Of a stretch of 64,000 bases of DNA, positions 1 to 13,070 are shown one piece after another. The notes under the pieces were generated by a model. The model was not told the origin of the DNA and made no database searches. It saw nothing but the letters and a program-made list of their open reading frames with translations. The position numbers were made by a program, and so were the translations under genes. How positions within the stretch are numbered: the first letter of the stretch is position 1; each line of letters opens with the position of its first letter. The stretch comes from Adiantum capillus-veneris (taxonomy: Eukaryota > Streptophyta > Polypodiopsida > Polypodiales > Pteridaceae), in NCBI GenBank assembly GCA_014529385.2, contig CM043944.1, positions 82,452,384 to 82,516,383 on the forward strand, written 5' to 3'.

Positions 1-1266
1 AGGAACTAAGGATTTCATCTAGCATTTCTATTCCAAAAAGGAAAACAATCTTTTCTTGGTGGAATATTTTCCTATCAACATATACATTTATATGCATATG
101 TTGTAAGAAACAAAAAGGAAAGACGTTGGGCCTATTGTCATTATCCATGTCGGGTGTAGGGCAAGACTTCTCCCACTAGAGTTGCATACCATAGGTGTTA
201 ACAAGGCCCCACCTCCACCACAGGCCTCTACCTCTTGTTGAATTTCACATAATCCTCCATACCAGGTTCAAAATAGATTGGGTGGAAAGAGTCTACCTCA
301 ATTAGATTCCCACTTTGCATGCGGCAGTGATTCTTGGGTGGTCGAACTTCACTTCAGGCCTGTAGAGAGTGTAGGCCCACTTGCTTCCACCAAATGCTGG
401 CTTTGTGGCTTGGATTTTGTCATTGATGTAGTTGATGACTCTTCTTCCACTGTTGGAGAGAAAACCCTTGGTGCTACACAAAAGATGACTAATGTGAGAG
501 TGGTGATGTGGTTCTCAAAAGCAAAACTCACCGTCCTTTCTTCACCTCCTCTGTCGGCACTCATTGACAAAATGCTTCGGCTGACAATAGTGGTGATGCC
601 TTGTAGCCCTCCCCCTTAGTGTTCTTGAATTTCAATTGGCACAAGCAATGCGAGATGGGGAGATTACCTCTTGGATCTTGATGACGATACAACCTAGAAG
701 TAGCACTTCAATAAAGGCCTTTAGTGCTTCCACAATCTTCTCTTCTTTAGTCCTCCAGTGTGAAAACTCCTATAGCCACTCGTCCATGATTGATGGCATG
801 CATCTCTACTCTTTGTTAATTGAAGGTCTTTGCAAAGCACATCTTACTGGGGACAACAAATGAGAGGCAAAAGTGCAAAATAGACACAATGGCCTCTACA
901 CCAAGACTATGCACGATGGCATTCTCACGGGAGATACACAGTAGGGGTGCCACCTAGCTTGGGACGTGGCTAGGATGCAAATACAGACGGCCAAGATGAT
1001 AGAAATAACACTGTCTAGCTAAGCCAATGAGAAGACACTTATGATACATGGAGTAAGAGAAGCACACTCAACATGGTGATATGCATGCACATGCAAGTGG
1101 TCTATGTCTCTTGACAAAACCTAGACAATGTGACATGCAAAAACAATAGTAGCAGACATATCCCTGAATGAGAGGTAGAGAGAGAATCACCACAAAAGCA
1201 TGAGAAGATCGAACTCATTTCTTAATGATACTTACAATGGTAGCCAGGAGATGACACCAACATCCA

Positions 1267-1269
<3 letters not shown>
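1..1269. other. No recognisable gene
   Basis: I see only short frames without family resemblance on either strand. Composition is mixed, with no LTR ends, terminal inverted repeats or RNA gene that I can recognise. Confidence 0.5.

Positions 1270-1321
<52 letters not shown>
1270..1321. repeat. (GA)n microsatellite
   Basis: An uninterrupted GA dinucleotide run of about 50 bp, the first of many GA/CT tracts in the window. Confidence 0.97.
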
Positions 1322-1323
<2 letters not shown>

Positions 1324-1706
1324 CGTAATGTGAGGTGTACATGGTGGAATGTGGACTCCCATATGGTGCATGGCAATCTCCAAAGTTAGCAGGTTAGTGG
1401 ATTAGCGGCAAGATTAGTATAGGAAATATCAGGATGAGGGAACGCCAGAAGCATCATCAGTGATGACAAGTGCTAGGAGTGCCCAAGAGTAGAATGGAGT
1501 CATTTCCCGTTGCCCTAGAGTACTCATGGTGACTTCAAGCGCTTGCCTACTGTCTTAGTGCATGATTTTTTTGTTGAATGCATGTGGTGTGTGTGGTTGT
1601 TCATCCCATTATGTTGCCATGCTTCCTCTCTCGTGTCTCATGTCATGCATTGTGTTGTTGTGGTGGTGTGTTCTTTCATGATGTCTCTCTCTCAAAGTGG
1701 TAGTGT

Positions 1707-1917
1707 GATGATGATGGTGTGTGTTTGATGATCTCCGCAATAGTGACCTCTAACCCTCCTTATACAGGTGGAGAGGAGGAATCTTCCATAATTATTAATG
1801 CAAAACAAAGATGATGATGATGGTGTGTGTTTGATGGTCTCCCTGATAGTGACCTCTAACCCTCCTTATACAGGTGGAGAGGAGGAATCTTCCACAATTA
1901 TTAATGCAAAACAAAGA
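1707..1917. repeat. Tandem duplication of a ~105-bp unit
   Basis: Two adjacent near-identical copies both run from a GATGATGATGGTG start, through 'ctccttatacaggtgg', to 'aatgcaaaacaaag'. Only a few differences are visible (ATGATC versus ATGGTC, CGCAA versus CTGAT), so the duplication is young. Confidence 0.9.
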
Positions 1918-2637
1918 GGGCCCTAGCATATGGCCCAATCCCGCTATGAAGACCATTGCCCTACCATTATTTAGGGATGATCATGCATGCTAGATGCTCT
2001 CAACTCAATGGGTGGACACCACTAGAGAGAGCAGGAGAATATATAATGAATTTTTGGTTTTAAAATTACAAGGAACGATGAGGGCAGTGATAGGTAGGGT
2101 AAAATGACAATTTTACAAGTGGTCATGTAGTTGAAATCAACACCCAACGGCTACAGAATGGTCGTGACATACCCGTTGATGCCTGATTTGGTAATGCAAT
2201 AATCATCCAAGTACGCCTCTAGCTTCACCGTGTTGTGTGTAGCCGTAGTCACACGCTTTAGTTTTTTGTCATGGTCGTCGTTGTTCTTGTCAAGACGTTT
2301 GTCAAGGAATGCGTATGCATGCAAGTGCGTGCAAGTATACGACTAAGAGATGACTGAAAAATTATTCTTCTTACTCATGGGATGATCCAAGAGGTCTTCG
2401 AAGGTGATTATGGGAGGAAAAGTATGTGCGTATGTAGGCGGTGTGCGCGCATGTGTATGCAAGTGTGTGTGGTTGAAAATCAACTTATTCACAGCTTATG
2501 GCTGATTCGAGCTAGAGGGAAAAACGGGAGAGAGAGAGTGTGTAATTGTGCCTGAGACAGAGGGAGAGAGAGATCACCATTGAGGGAGACAATATGGGAG
2601 CCATGTGTGTGTATGTGTGTATGCAAGTGTGTGTATG

Positions 2638-2678
2638 AGAGAGAGAGAGAGAGGAAGAAGAGATAGAACCATTGATTT

Positions 2679-2714
<36 letters not shown>

Positions 2715-2768
2715 AAGTACTCTGTGTGTGAGTGTGTATGTGTTGAAGATTGGTTGTTTTTAGCTTGT

Positions 2769-2830
<62 letters not shown>

Positions 2831-2874
2831 TCTGTGTGTGAGTGTGTATGTGTTGAAGATTGGTTGTTTTTAGC

Positions 2875-2962
<88 letters not shown>

Positions 2963-3006
2963 TCTGTGTGTGAGTGTGTATGTGTTGAAGATTGGTTGTT
3001 TTTAGC

Positions 3007-3077
<71 letters not shown>

Positions 3078-3078
3078 G
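2638..3078. repeat. Compound minisatellite: three units of (GA)n + spacer + (GT)n
   Basis: A spacer of about 53 bp, starting 'gtactctgtgtgtgagtg' and ending 'gttgtttttagcttgtg', occurs at about 2717, 2827 and 2959. Each copy is followed by a (GT)n tract of different length and then a (GA)n tract. The unit length therefore varies (110 then 132 bp) only through microsatellite expansion. Long frames on both strands here encode only His-Thr and Ser-Leu (or Cys-Val and Glu-Arg) runs and are not genes. Confidence 0.95.
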
Positions 3079-3593
3079 GTGGGTTGAGGGAGAGAGGGAG
3101 AGAGGAGACAAGGAAGCCACTCCCTCCTCCTTTGTTGACTTTGGCTTCATTATTGGCCACTCCATTTCCAAACTATAGTTATTATATTGCTTGAATAAAT
3201 TAAGAGTGGAGCCCATGGGAAGAAAAGCATGGAAAAGGAAGATGCTCTTGGCTCCACCAATGCTTGACCACAATGCACCCTCTTAACCATCCATCCCATG
3301 GCAAGCTCTCACAAAAGATTTTCCTACATGCTTCAAGTCTTCAAGTGGACGTTCATCCGCAAAGCCTTGAAACCTTTCCATCATGTGCATAGAAAGAGCG
3401 AGGTGGACCAAAATTTGAAAAATGACCCTTAGTATGTGGAGTGCTTGGTTGATGAGATCATTTGTTATCTATACCTTGATAGTTTCACCGTCTTTATCTA
3501 TCAAAGTGGCTTCACCATTACACCGGCTTGAGATCATGAGCTCGTGTGCTCTCTTGAAGTCGGTTCCCCATGGTAGAAGCCAAAAGGATGTAT
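3079..3593. other. No recognisable gene
   Basis: Unique-looking sequence between the minisatellite and a weak minus-strand frame. Nothing identifiable. Confidence 0.4.
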
Positions 3594-3833
3594 CTAACTG
3601 TAGGCATCTAGCTCCTTCAATGACCCTCTCAGTTGGTGCAAGGTCCATAATTCTCTGGGGAAGATTGTCATCTTTACTTTGGCTCTATCAGGCTCTTGAA
3701 ACTTGTTGATGAATACATTTGCCGAGATTTTGGCTAGTTCCTCCTCCAAGATGTGTGCCTTTTCATTTGATGAGATGTCAACAACCTCGTAGGGAGCTAC
3801 TTCCCACTCTTTCTGAGGTCTTCTTCGAGGCAT
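3594..3833 (-). pseudogene. Uncharacterised coding-like remnant
   Basis: A 79-residue minus-strand frame that begins MPRRRPQKEWEVAPYEVVD and contains a charged helical stretch (EEELAKISANVF). It is compositionally protein-like and not low complexity, but I cannot place it in a family. Coding-like codons continue 5' to 3' below 3594 in other frames with stops, so it may be a piece of a retroelement polyprotein. No start, end or neighbour supports a live gene. Confidence 0.2.
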
Positions 3834-4041
3834 TCTGGCATCAAAAAACCCAATTGACTAGGTCTTGAAATTTGTCAAAAAGTTGTACAGAAAGACAAGA
3901 AAAACACAAACTTGATCATAAAATTTAAAAAAAGAATAACTTGATTAAAACAAGTCCAAATTTGACCAACCTTCACCAGTGCATCTATGACAACTATAAG
4001 TGCTAGGTCATGTGGTCATGGGTCAGATTTGTGTCAAAGGT

Positions 4042-4061
4042 ACATGGATCGCAATCCATGT
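4042..4061. repeat. Dispersed 20-bp palindrome, copy 1
   Basis: ACATGGATCGCAATCCATGT: two 9-bp arms around a 2-bp centre, with one arm mismatch. Same text as copy 3 at 7546. Confidence 0.8.
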
Positions 4062-4099
4062 TGGAACATGTTTTTGACTTTTAATGGCACCATCTGATT

Positions 4100-5800
4100 A
4101 AGCATGCTATTGATAGCCGTTTTTTCGGCTCTTTGTAATTGCCACAGTGAGTTACCTCACCCTACCAAAATCACCCAAACACTGTGGCTATCCCTACCAT
4201 TTCACTGTACATAGGCGTGCGTGAGTCACGGGACTTTTCCCATATCTTCTTTAAAAACCCTCAATTAGCTAGTCATTGGGCTAGTTGAGCCAAAAATAAA
4301 AAATAAAAAAAAATATAAGTATATTATGGCCCATGCGTATGTAAATATTTCTTTGTATATAGGGCCTAAATAAAATATTTTTTCATAATTATTTTGGTAT
4401 TTATTTAAATATTTCTACCTAGGTGTGTGCTATTTATGCTCTGTACATTGCCTCACCATTACCACAATTTTTTCTTACCATTTTTCATACTCTTTATTCC
4501 ATATAGAAATATTTTCATGTAAGCTTCTCTTATATTTGGTGTAACTCCACCCCAACAAAAATCCAAAAAAACTAGTTTTATTTATGTGTATATTTTTTCA
4601 CTATTGTGATTTTTCCCTTCTTACATCTATTTTGTTTTTTTTTCTAAAAAATTAGAACACCAAAAATATTTATCTTTTTATGGTAGCCTCATAATGAGAG
4701 AGATTTCTTTTGACCCCTTTATATTTTTTTCCACTTATATTATTTATATTTGACATGTACATATTTTTTAGACCCCTCAATATTTCATTTTCTTAGTTGT
4801 ACTATTCACTTATATCATAATCTCAACAATATCTTCAATTATAGACCTACCAAATAAGGTCAAGGGTAGGTGGCATGCATACATGCACTATGGAGGGCTC
4901 ACTCTTGGAGGTATTCAAAAGAATCATCCAAAGAAGGACCCCACAAGGACCTTGTGCAGTGGAAAAAAACGGTCGGTTTTGCTGAATTTTTAAAGTTCAC
5001 TTGCTCTCCGAATTTGAAAAGGTGATACAAACAAAAGTTGTAGCTCGTGGGCTGAACTTTTGCCTCAAATTTTTTCATATTTTTTTGAGCTACGAGCTAT
5101 GAGCTATGATTTTATTAGTGGACCCCAGTTTTCCCATGCTATGCAGCCACACTCTCTCTTCCACTTTATCATTTTCCTCTTTCACACACACTTCTCCACT
5201 CATCATCCCCACCTCTCTCACCACTCCTCTCTGCACCCTACTCACCTTCTCCTCAACCTTGAAGAATAAGAGAAACCATGGTGAACTCATACCTCCCACA
5301 CACAATTCCATTCCAAAATTGACCACCTAGTCTCATTTTTCCTCCTCCAATTTACCCATATCTATCAAAAAAACCACAAAAATCAGCCTCTTCTCTTAAA
5401 AGACAGCATCATGGTGGTTGATTACTCAGCTTCAATTACCTTGTCTCTCAAGGAAGGTCAAGAGTGGAGAAAAAATGTACCGTCAAAGCTAGTGGACCGT
5501 CAACAAGCGTCAAAATTGGCCCTACTCAAGACACTTGGAGCATCAACCTTGTAAGAAATCCACCTTTTCTTACCTCTTAAGAGTTTTTCTTCCTTATTTG
5601 TATCCTACATGGATACTCCCATTGTAAATATCCAATTCCATTTGTAAATTAATACTAACTCTACTAACACTAACCCACTATGAAAAGTCCTATCACCTCC
5701 ATTTCTCTCCTCTCTCTTTCCCCACCAACTTCTTGATAATTCCAAGCAAAAGAAATTAGATAAATTGCGGAAAATCTAACCCAACCATGGTTAGAGGAGT
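4100..5800. other. AT-rich and pyrimidine-rich DNA without a gene
   Basis: 4260-4850 is strongly A/T-rich with homopolymer runs. 5150-5260 is a C/T-rich block that gives spurious frames on both strands. No gene, RNA or transposon end is recognisable. Confidence 0.5.
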
Positions 5801-5821
5801 AACCCTAGCCTTCAAAATTGC

Positions 5822-5829
5822 TATAAAAG
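5822..5829 (+). promoter_or_regulatory. Possible TATA box of an LTR-like promoter
   Basis: TATAAAAG lies in 'ctataaaaggagggtgtag', followed by about 350 bp resembling a plant leader or LTR R-U5 region (Ser/Thr-like short frames, no long frame). The context is compatible with a solo LTR, but I cannot define its ends. Promoter activity is inferred from the motif only. Confidence 0.3.
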
Positions 5830-6483
5830 GAGGGTGTAGCTAGCACAAAAGGGGGGCCATAAGCAAGAGCACTATGCTATAGCTTGAGAAGCCAAGCTCA
5901 ACCTCTCTAGAAGGAGCTCTTGAGTGGAAGCTCATTGTCTTATGCATGTGCATGTGTTGTAATAGGGGATTAGCAAGGGAACTCTATGCCATGGTAAGAG
6001 AGAGAGTGATCACTCAATTGAGAGTAGGAAATCTATCATTTCTCCTACTAGTGTAAGCCCAACATTTGCTGAATCAAGGAGGGTGGATTTGGACTAAGCT
6101 TGGATACTTTGTCTCTCTTCCCACGTGAAGTAATGGACAACAATGATGTGCAAGTGTCTTGGTGTTTTTTTTTGTTAATTCCTTGATAGCTTGTCTCTAG
6201 TATTGTCATCAATTTAGCCATAAATCCCACATACTGTAAGAGGGCGACAGGGTGGAGAGGACTCCCCTGGCCTTAAGACAGTGAGTGGGGTGGCTTTTCT
6301 TGTGATGTGTTGTGGTGTAATTTACTCAAGCTATGTTGAACAAATACTAATATCACTTTGATTGGTCATGACAGATTTGTAAGAAGGTATTAGTGCAACA
6401 AACACCCCCTCCCCCTTCTCTCTCTTTCTTACATATATAATTGTGTTTGCTTGATCATTTTCGATACGTTTCAAAGCAGCCCG

Positions 6484-6603
<120 letters not shown>

Positions 6604-6984
6604 ACGCGTCCTAGTTCGCATCCAAAACTAGGTGGTGCCCCAAATTTGTGTAGGGTTAGGTTGCGGGTTTGTGTGTGTGTTTGTTGTTTTTTCCAACCCC
6701 AACCCAATTGAGCAGCACGGGAGCCTTGAAGGGTGTCTAGAGGTTGCTCTTCTTGTTGCCCGCCCCGGACCGCTTCACTATGTGGACGCTATGGTCCAAA
6801 ACTTTTAGGATTTGGATCACTGGTTTTAAATTTATGCCAATTCTTGGAAAATATCTACAAACTTAGAGAATTTTGGCGCTTTTGGCTAGGGTTGTAAAAT
6901 CCAAATGGCTTGAAACTTTAGGGTTAAGATTTACTTGGAAATTAGGACCGATGGTAAGGTTCTGGCCTGGAAAGTGAAAAAGAT

Positions 6985-7004
6985 ACATGGATGGTGATCC
7001 ACGT
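6985..7004. repeat. Dispersed 20-bp palindrome, copy 2 (diverged)
   Basis: ACATGGATGGTGATCCACGT, with two arm mismatches relative to the perfect copy at 11602. Confidence 0.65.
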
Positions 7005-7545
7005 TTGGCAGTCTTTTGGGGTGAAACTTGGTACACATGTTCATGTAGCCTATCCTAATACCCTGGTAAACTCTTTTTAGATTTAGACAAGGCTTGTTTT
7101 CAAGTTTACCCAATGTTCCAGTTTATGGCTCAATTTGGTCTGACTTTGCCATAATTGGGTTTTGATCCCATCTTTGATCTCTCCTTGTGGTTGATCTGTT
7201 TGAGATTTTATAGATGTGATGATTGAGAGTTAAAGTACAGTCCCAATCCTATCTATCTGTCCTTTTTTCACAGCTATTGGGGTCTGTTTGGGCCTCCCAA
7301 GCCTACTAGCAAGTTTGACCCATTTTGCAAGGATCTTTGGCATTATTTTTTATACATTGAGCTTACCACTTCTTTAAACCATAACTTTTCCAAATTCACA
7401 AACTTTGGCACTTGCACTTTGAAACTGATGAACTTTGACACAATACCCACTTCATGCATCCCAACACTTAAATTTTGACATACAATCCCATAATTGACTT
7501 GTATCATTAATTTGCACCTAATTTTTGGTAAATCTGTTGTTAGGT

Positions 7546-7565
7546 ACATGGATCGCAATCCATGT
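7546..7565. repeat. Dispersed 20-bp palindrome, copy 3
   Basis: ACATGGATCGCAATCCATGT, identical to copy 1, including the flanking GGT before it and TTGG after it. Confidence 0.8.
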
Positions 7566-7820
7566 TTGGTGACCAATTTTGACCAAGCTTCATGGGATGG
7601 CTTTGGGCATGTTCCATATGCTACTGGTCAACAAATTTCTGAATTTGGATCACTTTTTGACATCATTGGGTCAAAATGCTCATTTGGAGACCGACTTTCT
7701 GATTTCCTTTGGTTTTTGGTTGATCTAAGGTCTATATTGCTCAAACTTTACATGGCACATTCCCCAAGGCTATGTCAAGCTGTGTGTGCACTTTTTACTC
7801 TTATCTTGCATGTTGGGGGG

Positions 7821-7840
7821 GCATGGATCGTGATCCATGT
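7821..7840. repeat. Dispersed 20-bp palindrome, copy 4
   Basis: GCATGGATCGTGATCCATGT, one terminal mismatch in the left arm. Confidence 0.8.
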
Positions 7841-7934
7841 TTAACAACATTTTCTGACTGTGATTGCAGAAGTGTGTAGATGCTTTCAAAATGATTCTTG
7901 TGCACCATAATTTTTTGACTTTGGAGGTGGGAGG

Positions 7935-7954
7935 GCGTGGATTGTGATCCATGT
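7935..7954. repeat. Dispersed 20-bp palindrome, copy 5
   Basis: GCGTGGATTGTGATCCATGT. The right arm is perfect and the left arm carries three changes. It is followed by TCCACCACC, similar to the TCCTCCACC that follows copy 6. Confidence 0.7.
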
Positions 7955-8237
7955 TCCACCACCTTTGGCAACACTGATCACATGGCCATATTTTGTCTTG
8001 CAAGTGGAGTCTACTTGTGAAAAAATATTTGAATTTGGACTCCCTTAGTGTCCCAAATGATCTCTGATAGTTTAGGGATTTCTTGAATTTGATTTGATTG
8101 ATACAGTCATTGTGATTGTGTTTGTGCACATTTGATAATACACAATTGTTCTTGCACTGATAAAGATCATATCTGTGAAATTTGGTAGGGTAAGCGTGTC
8201 CTGGTTGTCTATAGCAAGAAGCTCTAGGTCAACAAGT

Positions 8238-8264
8238 TGTGTGTGTGTGTGTGTGTGTGTGTGT
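8238..8264. repeat. (GT)n microsatellite
   Basis: A short GT tract about 45 bp before a CT tract. The two tracts are flanked by related text (gaatgcaaatgaagtctaat and gaattcaaatgaagtctaat), so the pair sits in a small direct repeat. Confidence 0.95.
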
Positions 8265-8302
8265 TTGAATGCAAATGAAGTCTAATTTGCCTATATGTTC
8301 CC

Positions 8303-8308
<6 letters not shown>

Positions 8309-8367
<59 letters not shown>
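8309..8367. repeat. (CT)n microsatellite
   Basis: About 59 bp of CT, followed by a second copy of the 'caaatgaagtctaattt' phrase that precedes it. Confidence 0.97.
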
Positions 8368-8372
<5 letters not shown>

Positions 8373-8988
8373 ACTCTCTGATTGAATTCAAATGAAGTCT
8401 AATTTGTCTACTTTTTCCTATATGTGACCAACTTTCCAAAGTGCCAAGTGTATACTTATCTTATTTACCTACATTTCCCATTGGCATAGCACTTGTGGCT
8501 CATATGGCTCATCATTTGGATGCCCAATTGTTAATTGCTTTCGATCTTGCGATTTTGATCCGTCGTAAGTTGGCCCAAATTTTGACATGTGCCAAATCCT
8601 TCCAGACTTGACATTCTCAAAGCTCTTGCTTTGTAAATTTGGTGTTTGCTTTTTTTGGATTTGTTTATTATTTTTTTATCCTTATCAGGACAAAATTATT
8701 CCTTACACTCTTAAGTACATACTCTCACTCTAAGCATCTTGTCCCTGTCGAAATTTGGCATTATGGCCCATGATTATGCTTGATAAGTGTTAAATTTTAC
8801 TAAAAGACAATAAATAAATAAAAAATTAAGCAAAAACGCACACTTTATATATTGTACACATGATCTTTCATGGTCTTGCAGCCCTAGATCTTGCTATAAG
8901 CTGCTTTAGCTACTATTACTTTCTCCTTCCCATTCTGAGTCATCTCGGACAAAGGTTTGTGCAACGTGCATGGGCGTAAACAGCGTGT

Positions 8989-11100
8989 CTATGCAAGGCC
9001 ATGTAATGTGGCCCTATTATGCTTATAATAGAGATGCAATGGGTAGCAATATGTTGTGCAAGGTGTAATGAATTGTTGGTTGTTGCAGTGTTGGTTGTTT
9101 TGGTCTCCATTGCCAGGTTGGTTTCTTGGTGGTGGTTGTCTTTTTTGAGTTAGATATGGAGATCCATTTATACGTGGGTTGGTTTTCTTGATATTTGAAC
9201 AGTTGTGTGGATTTTGTTTGTCTAGTATAATCGTATGAGTGGTTGTTGCTCCTCTGAAATTTGGCTGGATTGACTTGGAAGACTGATGTGAAGGTGCTGG
9301 TTTGGTTAACCATACCTGCTTTGGTTTGGTCGTCATTATGGATTTCTTGATCCAAACTTGTCTGATTTGTCTCCCATGGATTTTTGTAGATGGTTCAACT
9401 TGATTGTAAGGTGTGGATCTTGTTGGTTTGGCTATACATTCCAAATGTGATATGTATGTGCCAAGGGAGTAACATATGAGTTGCGCTTAAGGTTGTTTTT
9501 CAGAGTGTCATCTTGTCAATCTGGGACTACTTTGTATGTTAGCATCCATGAAACTCCCAAGATGATTGCTTCATTAAGTTCGGTGTCTACCATTACGTGA
9601 AACTGATTTGAACATTGGTTGCCATCAATGTTGATTGACACATTTGTTTGTCCTAAGCTAGCCATTGTCCCTTTGTTCGCTGCTCTAGCTCGATTTTTTT
9701 TGGTGTCACTATCTCATCAGACAACTATAGGTATGTTAAATGCTTTATGGCATTAGCCCTTACACCAGTTTTCACAAGTGCTTGTTATGTTGATCCATCT
9801 ACAAGCTGGACACTGATTCGTATGCCCATATATCCAAGCCAATCCAAAATGTTCTGAATTGCTTCAATAGGGGGAGATGGTGTTTCTAGTTGTCAAATTG
9901 GAGCTATACTCTGTCAAGGCTTTGCGTTTCAAAATCCGCAACTTTGCTTCCTCCTTTGCATGGTCTTGGATGGCTTGAGCTTTCTTCTTCCGTTCCTTTG
10001 CTTGGTGAATCTTATCCAACATGTCAGTAGTGAGAGGTAAATGATAATCCTTTATTCTGAAACCATTGATTCAGTTAGCATCTCCTCTCCCTCTAATATG
10101 TTGCAAGTTTTATGGAGCCACTTGGAGATATGTCACTGATCACAAATATGCCATTACCTTGCTTTTTCAATTTCTTGGAGTTTTGCTTCAAAGTATAGAC
10201 TAACACATAGTCGTCTTTTTGAAACTCCTTATTCATCATGTGCTGGTCATGACACTCTTTCATTTGCTATTTTTGTGCATAGATGGCTACAATAGCCTTT
10301 TCGCAATTCATCTAATCTGGCGAGTTGAGAAAATTTGTCTAACAGTTCATGTCCAGTCCATCCTAAGTCCTCAGCTACTTGTAGTGTGGGAACCAAGAAT
10401 TCTAAGGGCAATATGGCATTGATCCCGTACACCATATTGAAAGGTTTTGTTTCCACAAAAAATTGTATACTACCCTATATGCCCAAAGAGCTAAGTGTAA
10501 CTTCTGGTCTAAGTCGGTTCTCAAATCGTCTACATTTTTTGTGACCACAATACATAGAACTTTGTTTGTGCTCTCCACTTGTTCGTTTTCTTGAGGGTGA
10601 TATGGCACTAAATTTGAATGAAGCATCATAAATTCTCACAATAGATAGTCACATGCCATTTAAGAAGTGAGTCCCCTGATAACTCACTATCTCAATGGGA
10701 AGCCCACATCTAGTGAAGATGTTCTCATACAAGAACTATGTTTTCGTTCTAGCATCTTTCTTTTGTGTTTCTTTAGCTTCCACCCATTTGTTCATATAAT
10801 CCGTAGCCACTATAATATATTGAGCATGCATCCTATAGACAGGTAGTGAGATAGGTCCAGCAAAGTCTATGCCCCATTTGGCAAAAGCCCTTACACCCAT
10901 AATCAATCTTAATGGCATTTTGTCTCATCGCTGCTTTGGTGTATTGGCAATCAGCACAAAGTTTCTCATATTGTTTAGCATATGAGTTGGCCACCAGATC
11001 CCTGCAAGAAGTATTGATTTTGCAGTTTTGTTTACAAAAAGTGACCTGTTGGTGGTGTCAATTTCGCTCCAAAGTTGTGTATTCAGTTGCTAGGAACCAC
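8989..11100 (-). mobile_element. Degenerate Ty3/gypsy relic (Gag/protease region to integrase)
   Basis: Read on the minus strand, the domain order is inverted relative to a normal element. The integrase core lies at 10.25-10.92 kb with a decayed zinc-binding region at about 10.92-11.1 kb. Gln/Asn/Thr-rich text typical of a Gag-protease linker lies at 9.0-9.45 kb, with a protease-like stretch around 9.5-9.9 kb. This order implies either two separate fragments or a rearranged element. Many stops and frameshifts; no LTRs identified. The Gag/protease part is weaker than the integrase part. Confidence 0.55.
10247..10918 (-). pseudogene. Ty3/gypsy integrase core, broken
   Basis: Three overlapping minus-strand frames read consecutively as integrase. 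The first (10918-10736) has the core start AFAKWGIDFAGPIS, containing the first catalytic Asp, then YIIVATDYMNKWVEA. The second (10629-10402) has YHPQENEQVESTNKVL, containing the catalytic Glu. The third (10456-10247) has the C-terminal PFNMVYGINAILPLEF phrase. Integrase joins element cDNA to host DNA. Frameshifts between the three pieces and loss of the segment with the second Asp make this a pseudogene. Confidence 0.75.
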
Positions 11101-13065
11101 CCTTAACCCAGTGGTATCAATCTTTGGTTAGAATGTCACGGAGCATTAGGAAGAGGATGGGGTCTAGGAGGGACTCTTTATTTACCATAAGGTTATGTAG
11201 GTGATAAGCATTCTGACAAATAGGCGTAAGCCATGTGTGCAAGAATGGTGGGGGTGTAAGAGAGGTGTAAGAGTGGTCAAAGGATGCAATTTCCCCCCAA
11301 AAAACAACTTTAAGATTTTTGGCCTTCCATAACTCCTACATTCAATCTCCGATTTGAGTAGAGATTATAGATCTGTACTCTACATGCCGAGCTCTTTTTG
11401 TAGATATGCTACATGATATGGTTTTGCCCGCTAGATTTTAAATTTCATTTTGGGGGAAACTTTTGAATTTAAATAAACTAGCTGTTTTGCCTGTTTCAAT
11501 TCAAAAGTTGTCCTTTGATTGCTTTCTTAGAATTGGGGCTTTGACTTCCTTAAACTTTAAATAAAGACGCCCTTGTAGACACCATTTCCTTCATAATGGG
11601 TACATGGATCGTGATCCATGTTCCTCCACCAAACACGATGAAACTTTCTAGAATCCTTCTTATGGGTTTGGATAATTCCTTCTTGCACAAATTCTTGAGT
11701 TTTGATCAGCTTTCAATCTCTAACCATCAAAATTTCAAATTTTCAAAGTTATGGTGTCTTTTAGCAAAATATGGCTTTGTGCAGTTTTTGCTTTGAACTT
11801 TTTAGCCTAATTTGATGGTAATGGGTGTTAACCTACTTCTAAGTGTTGAAATGAATCTAGGAACAAAAATAGACAAACAATGCAAAATAAAAGTGAAATG
11901 GATAATGGAACAATATTTTCAAAGCATCGAGAAAAATTCATAATGAAATGATTTTTATATCACTCACAACTCTCTATGCCTCTCAAGACTAGATCTAGCA
12001 AGTTCTCAACTTCTAGCCTCTACCAAGCACTAAACCCCCGGTCTAGTTGCTTGATTGCCAAGGTGTAAACAGAATGGATATCAAAATCTAAAGTCAAGAA
12101 GGTTACAACTACGACTAGGTCACTCACCACCTAAAGATCACTATCCCTGACAATGACATTGATGTTAGCGGGCTACCATATTCGAACGTCTGCAACATAG
12201 TTATCTGACACTAGCATACTGTCAATACTCAGGGAAACAACTCGGATGGGGCATACAGACTCTTTGAAGGTGTCAACATCAAGAAGTGAATCTATGGAAC
12301 GAAGCTATCCTTAGCACTAACAAATCTATCACTCTCTATTCATGCAACCTGCCTATGTCTTGTCACACCGCTCTAAGTTGTCATGCCATTTTGGCACTCA
12401 AACGGACTCGAAATGCAACGAAACTTTAGAAAGAAGTCTAAGAGGTCTAAGGGTCAATCCATCATGATCAAGGTCCTAAAAATTGCAAAAAAACTATTCA
12501 GAAAGGTCTCCCTATGGTCTAGGAATACTCTCCTAGGGTTGAAACTTCAAAAAACAACCATCTTATGCACTCAAAATAACAAATTTAGCTCACAGACAGG
12601 CATTTGTGAACCACAACAAAATTCAGAATGATTATACTTAACTTAAAGAGCAAGACACAAGGAACACAATGCACTTGTCGAAATCAAAATGTGATTACCA
12701 GAGCTTGAGAAAAATGGATTACAAAGTGCTTGAGCGTAGCCCTCTTAGTCATACGCTCAACAGGTCTCCAAAACTTTAGATAATGATACAAAAGGTGTGT
12801 TCAAACAAAAAAATTTGAACTTACCTACGGCTCTTTTGGCCAGTGGTTGGCTTACAAGGCTAAACTTGGAACAAAGAGACTAAAACTCAGATTTTACAAG
12901 AAAATGGCTCATTGATCATCTAGCTCGACAATCATAGTTCTGCTTTTTTACAAGGCTTTCTTTTTAAAAAAAGGATTACAAAAACTAACGGCTTTGTGAA
13001 GATGTATCTGATTAGGAGGGTGCCCGTTGGGTCCAACAAGCTTCCGTTTTGCACTTTTAATATCA
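11101..13065. other. No recognisable gene; holds palindrome copy 6
   Basis: Frames are short and unrelated to families I know. The stretch ends at the target duplication of element A. Confidence 0.45.
11602..11621. repeat. Dispersed 20-bp palindrome, copy 6 (perfect arms)
   Basis: ACATGGATCGTGATCCATGT: both 9-bp arms are exactly complementary. This is the best preserved copy and lies about 3.6 kb from its nearest sibling. Confidence 0.85.
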
Positions 13066-13070
13066 ACTAG

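Noticed and set aside
2512-3273. A 253-residue minus-strand frame of His-Thr and Ser-Leu runs
   Set aside because: It is the translation of (GT)n and (GA)n tracts; no non-repetitive protein domain remains once the repeats are set aside.
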